Positions 5,567 through 6,324 of a stretch of DNA of 6,324 nucleotides are shown piece by piece. The notes below the pieces were generated by a model. It saw only the letters and a program-made list of their open reading frames with translations. It ran no database searches and was not told where the DNA came from. The position numbers and the translations under genes are program-made. The stretch's first letter is position 1. Each line of letters starts with the position of its first letter. Origin of the DNA: Clostridia bacterium (GTDB taxonomy: Bacteria; Bacillota; Clostridia; Oscillospirales; CAG-272); the NCBI GenBank assembly GCA_017648425.1, contig JAGCJD010000128.1:1-6324 (forward strand), read 5' to 3'.

Positions 5567-5705
5567 GATTGCAAAAAAAGTATCAAAACGGCCCTGCTTT
5601 GCCATAATAAAGGTAAGAGGATAGTTAAAACGCCATTTTTTTACTAAAAATTTCCTAAAATTAGCACTGTTCACAGATAATTAACAAAAAAATTTTAAAA
5701 AGCCC

Positions 5706-5734
5706 TTGACAAGAATGGGGAAAAGTAATAAAAT
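5706..5734 (+). promoter_or_regulatory. Sigma-A promoter of hrcA
   Basis: TTGACA (5706-5711) is a perfect -35 and TAAAAT (5729-5734) a good -10, with a 17-nt spacer. Transcription should start near 5741, so the CIRCE operator lies immediately downstream of the start site. This is the arrangement by which HrcA blocks initiation. Confidence 0.9.
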
Positions 5735-5746
5735 TTATATCGTAGG

Positions 5747-5773
5747 TTAGCACTTAACCCTTTTGAGTGCTAA
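5747..5773 (+). promoter_or_regulatory. CIRCE operator (HrcA binding site)
   Basis: TTAGCACTT (5747-5755), a 9-nt spacer, and GAGTGCTAA (5765-5773). This differs from the consensus TTAGCACTC-N9-GAGTGCTAA only in the last base of the left arm, where T faces G. HrcA dimers bind this element to repress the class I heat-shock operon until misfolded protein titrates GroEL. Its position just before hrcA implies autoregulation. Confidence 0.96.
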
Positions 5774-5797
5774 AATGCAAAAATTCAAAGCAAATGG

Positions 5798-5804
5798 AAA
5801 GGAG
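5798..5804 (+). promoter_or_regulatory. Ribosome binding site selecting the TTG start of hrcA
   Basis: AAAGGAG is 7 nt before TTG 5812-5814. An ATG at 5805-5807 abuts the site with no spacer, is out of frame with HrcA, and stops after 22 codons, so TTG is the supported start. Confidence 0.85.
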
Positions 5805-5811
5805 ATGCGAG

Positions 5812-6324
5812 TTGGCAAACGAGATTTCTGCGCTCAGCGAAAGAAAAAAGCAAATATTAAAGGCTATCGTTGAGGCGCATATAGACGGCGGAGAGCCTGT
5901 CGGATCAAAGTATATATTGCAAAACACTCTCATGTCCTGTTCCTCTGCAACTATAAGGAACGAGATGGCGGAGCTTGAGCAGATGGGATATCTTGTTCAG
6001 CCTCACACCTCTGCGGGCAGAGTGCCAAGTGAGGCGGGATACAGATTTTATGTTGACACTCTAGTTGAGCAGTATGCTAAAACTACTCATGAGGTCGTAA
6101 AGATAAATCAATTGCTCAGAGCAAAGATGTCCGAGATAGATCAGATACTTGAAACGGCATCACGGCTTGCTTCAAGCATGACAAACTACACGGGAATAGC
6201 CATAAAGCCAAAGGCTCCATCCGTAACCATGTCGCGTTTTGAGATAATCTCCATTGACAGAAATCATTTTGCAATGGTCATGATAACCTCGTCGGGAACG
6301 GTTAAAACAAAAAGGATAACAACC
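5812..6324 (+). CDS. hrcA: Heat-inducible transcription repressor HrcA (5' part)
   Basis: HrcA is the CIRCE-binding repressor of the heat-shock chaperone genes (grpE-dnaK-dnaJ and groESL). The window holds 171 codons without a stop, about half of the usual 340-350 residues, and the gene runs off the right edge. The start is TTG. The N-terminal winged helix-turn-helix (about 8-75) shows LSERKKQILKAIVEAHI, then EPVGSKYI (28-35), SSATIRNEMAELEQMGYL (44-61) and the signature HTSAGRVPSEAGYRFYVD (65-82). A helical segment (about 90-122) and the start of the GAF-like sensing and dimerisation domain follow. The gene has its own promoter and CIRCE operator. By known gene order, grpE, dnaK and dnaJ would be expected downstream, but they are not in the window. 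Confidence 0.97.
   Translation, partial: MANEISALSERKKQILKAIVEAHIDGGEPVGSKYILQNTLMSCSSATIRNEMAELEQMGYLVQPHTSAGRVPSEAGYRFYVDTLVEQYAKTTHEVVKINQLLRAKMSEIDQILETASRLASSMTNYTGIAIKPKAPSVTMSRFEIISIDRNHFAMVMITSSGTVKTKRITT

Noticed and set aside
5456..5674. 72-residue - strand reading frame across the end of nrdR
   Set aside because: It runs through the 14-bp nrdR terminator and into the nrdR coding region. Its composition is that of translated AT-rich spacer and no ribosome binding site is seen.
5567..5705. Search for a small gene or structured RNA between the nrdR terminator and the hrcA promoter
   Set aside because: Only AT-rich sequence with short A and T runs and the single CIRCE-like half-site was found. 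No convincing hairpin, start codon with ribosome binding site, or repeat was seen.
5805..5873. 22-codon frame from ATG 5805 as an alternative start for the gene before the right edge
   Set aside because: It is out of frame with the conserved HrcA sequence, has no spacer between GGAG and ATG, and stops early.
1..6324. CRISPR array, tRNA, insertion sequence ends or phage genes
   Set aside because: No regularly spaced repeats, cloverleaf sequences, terminal inverted repeats or transposase/integrase motifs were found on either strand.

Overview
The window comes from a spore-forming low-to-moderate GC Firmicute of the class Clostridia. It holds the distal half of the spoIIIA sporulation operon, an A-type RNase P RNA (Bacillus and its relatives carry the B type), an nrdR gene and a CIRCE-controlled hrcA. 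The exact genus cannot be read from the sequence. The gene content is mostly chromosomal housekeeping, and there is no sign of phage, insertion sequence, CRISPR or tRNA.

Layout on the + strand. Positions 1-3155 carry spoIIIAD (3' part only), spoIIIAE, spoIIIAF, spoIIIAG and spoIIIAH. These encode mother-cell membrane components of the SpoIIIA-SpoIIQ channel, which sustains late forespore gene expression. Positions 3231-4280 encode a P-loop ATPase of the poorly characterised PRK06851-like family. Its C-terminal half looks like a second copy of the P-loop domain that has lost its nucleotide-binding motif. A consensus sigma-A promoter follows only 10 nt after that gene and drives rnpB (about 4326-4684), which ends in a perfect 11-bp hairpin terminator.

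On the - strand, 4703-4924 encodes an unrecognised 73-residue protein with two membrane segments. It has a strong ribosome binding site and a near-consensus promoter, and its last codons lie inside the rnpB terminator hairpin. Divergent from it is nrdR (5081-5524, ribonucleotide reductase repressor), closed by a 14-bp hairpin terminator. A further sigma-A promoter, a CIRCE operator and the start of hrcA (from a TTG codon at 5812, running off the right edge) complete the window.

Functionally there are three blocks: an engulfment-stage sporulation channel with a possibly associated ATPase; constitutive tRNA 5' processing; and two autonomous repressors, one for dNTP synthesis and one for the class I heat-shock regulon. 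The most useful second looks are the degenerate tandem ATPase beside spoIIIA, the small antisense membrane gene that collides with rnpB, and candidate control elements (an inverted repeat over the nrdR -35 box, an extra CIRCE half-site, and a sigma-E-like site ahead of spoIIIAG). No wholly new system is demonstrated by the sequence alone.
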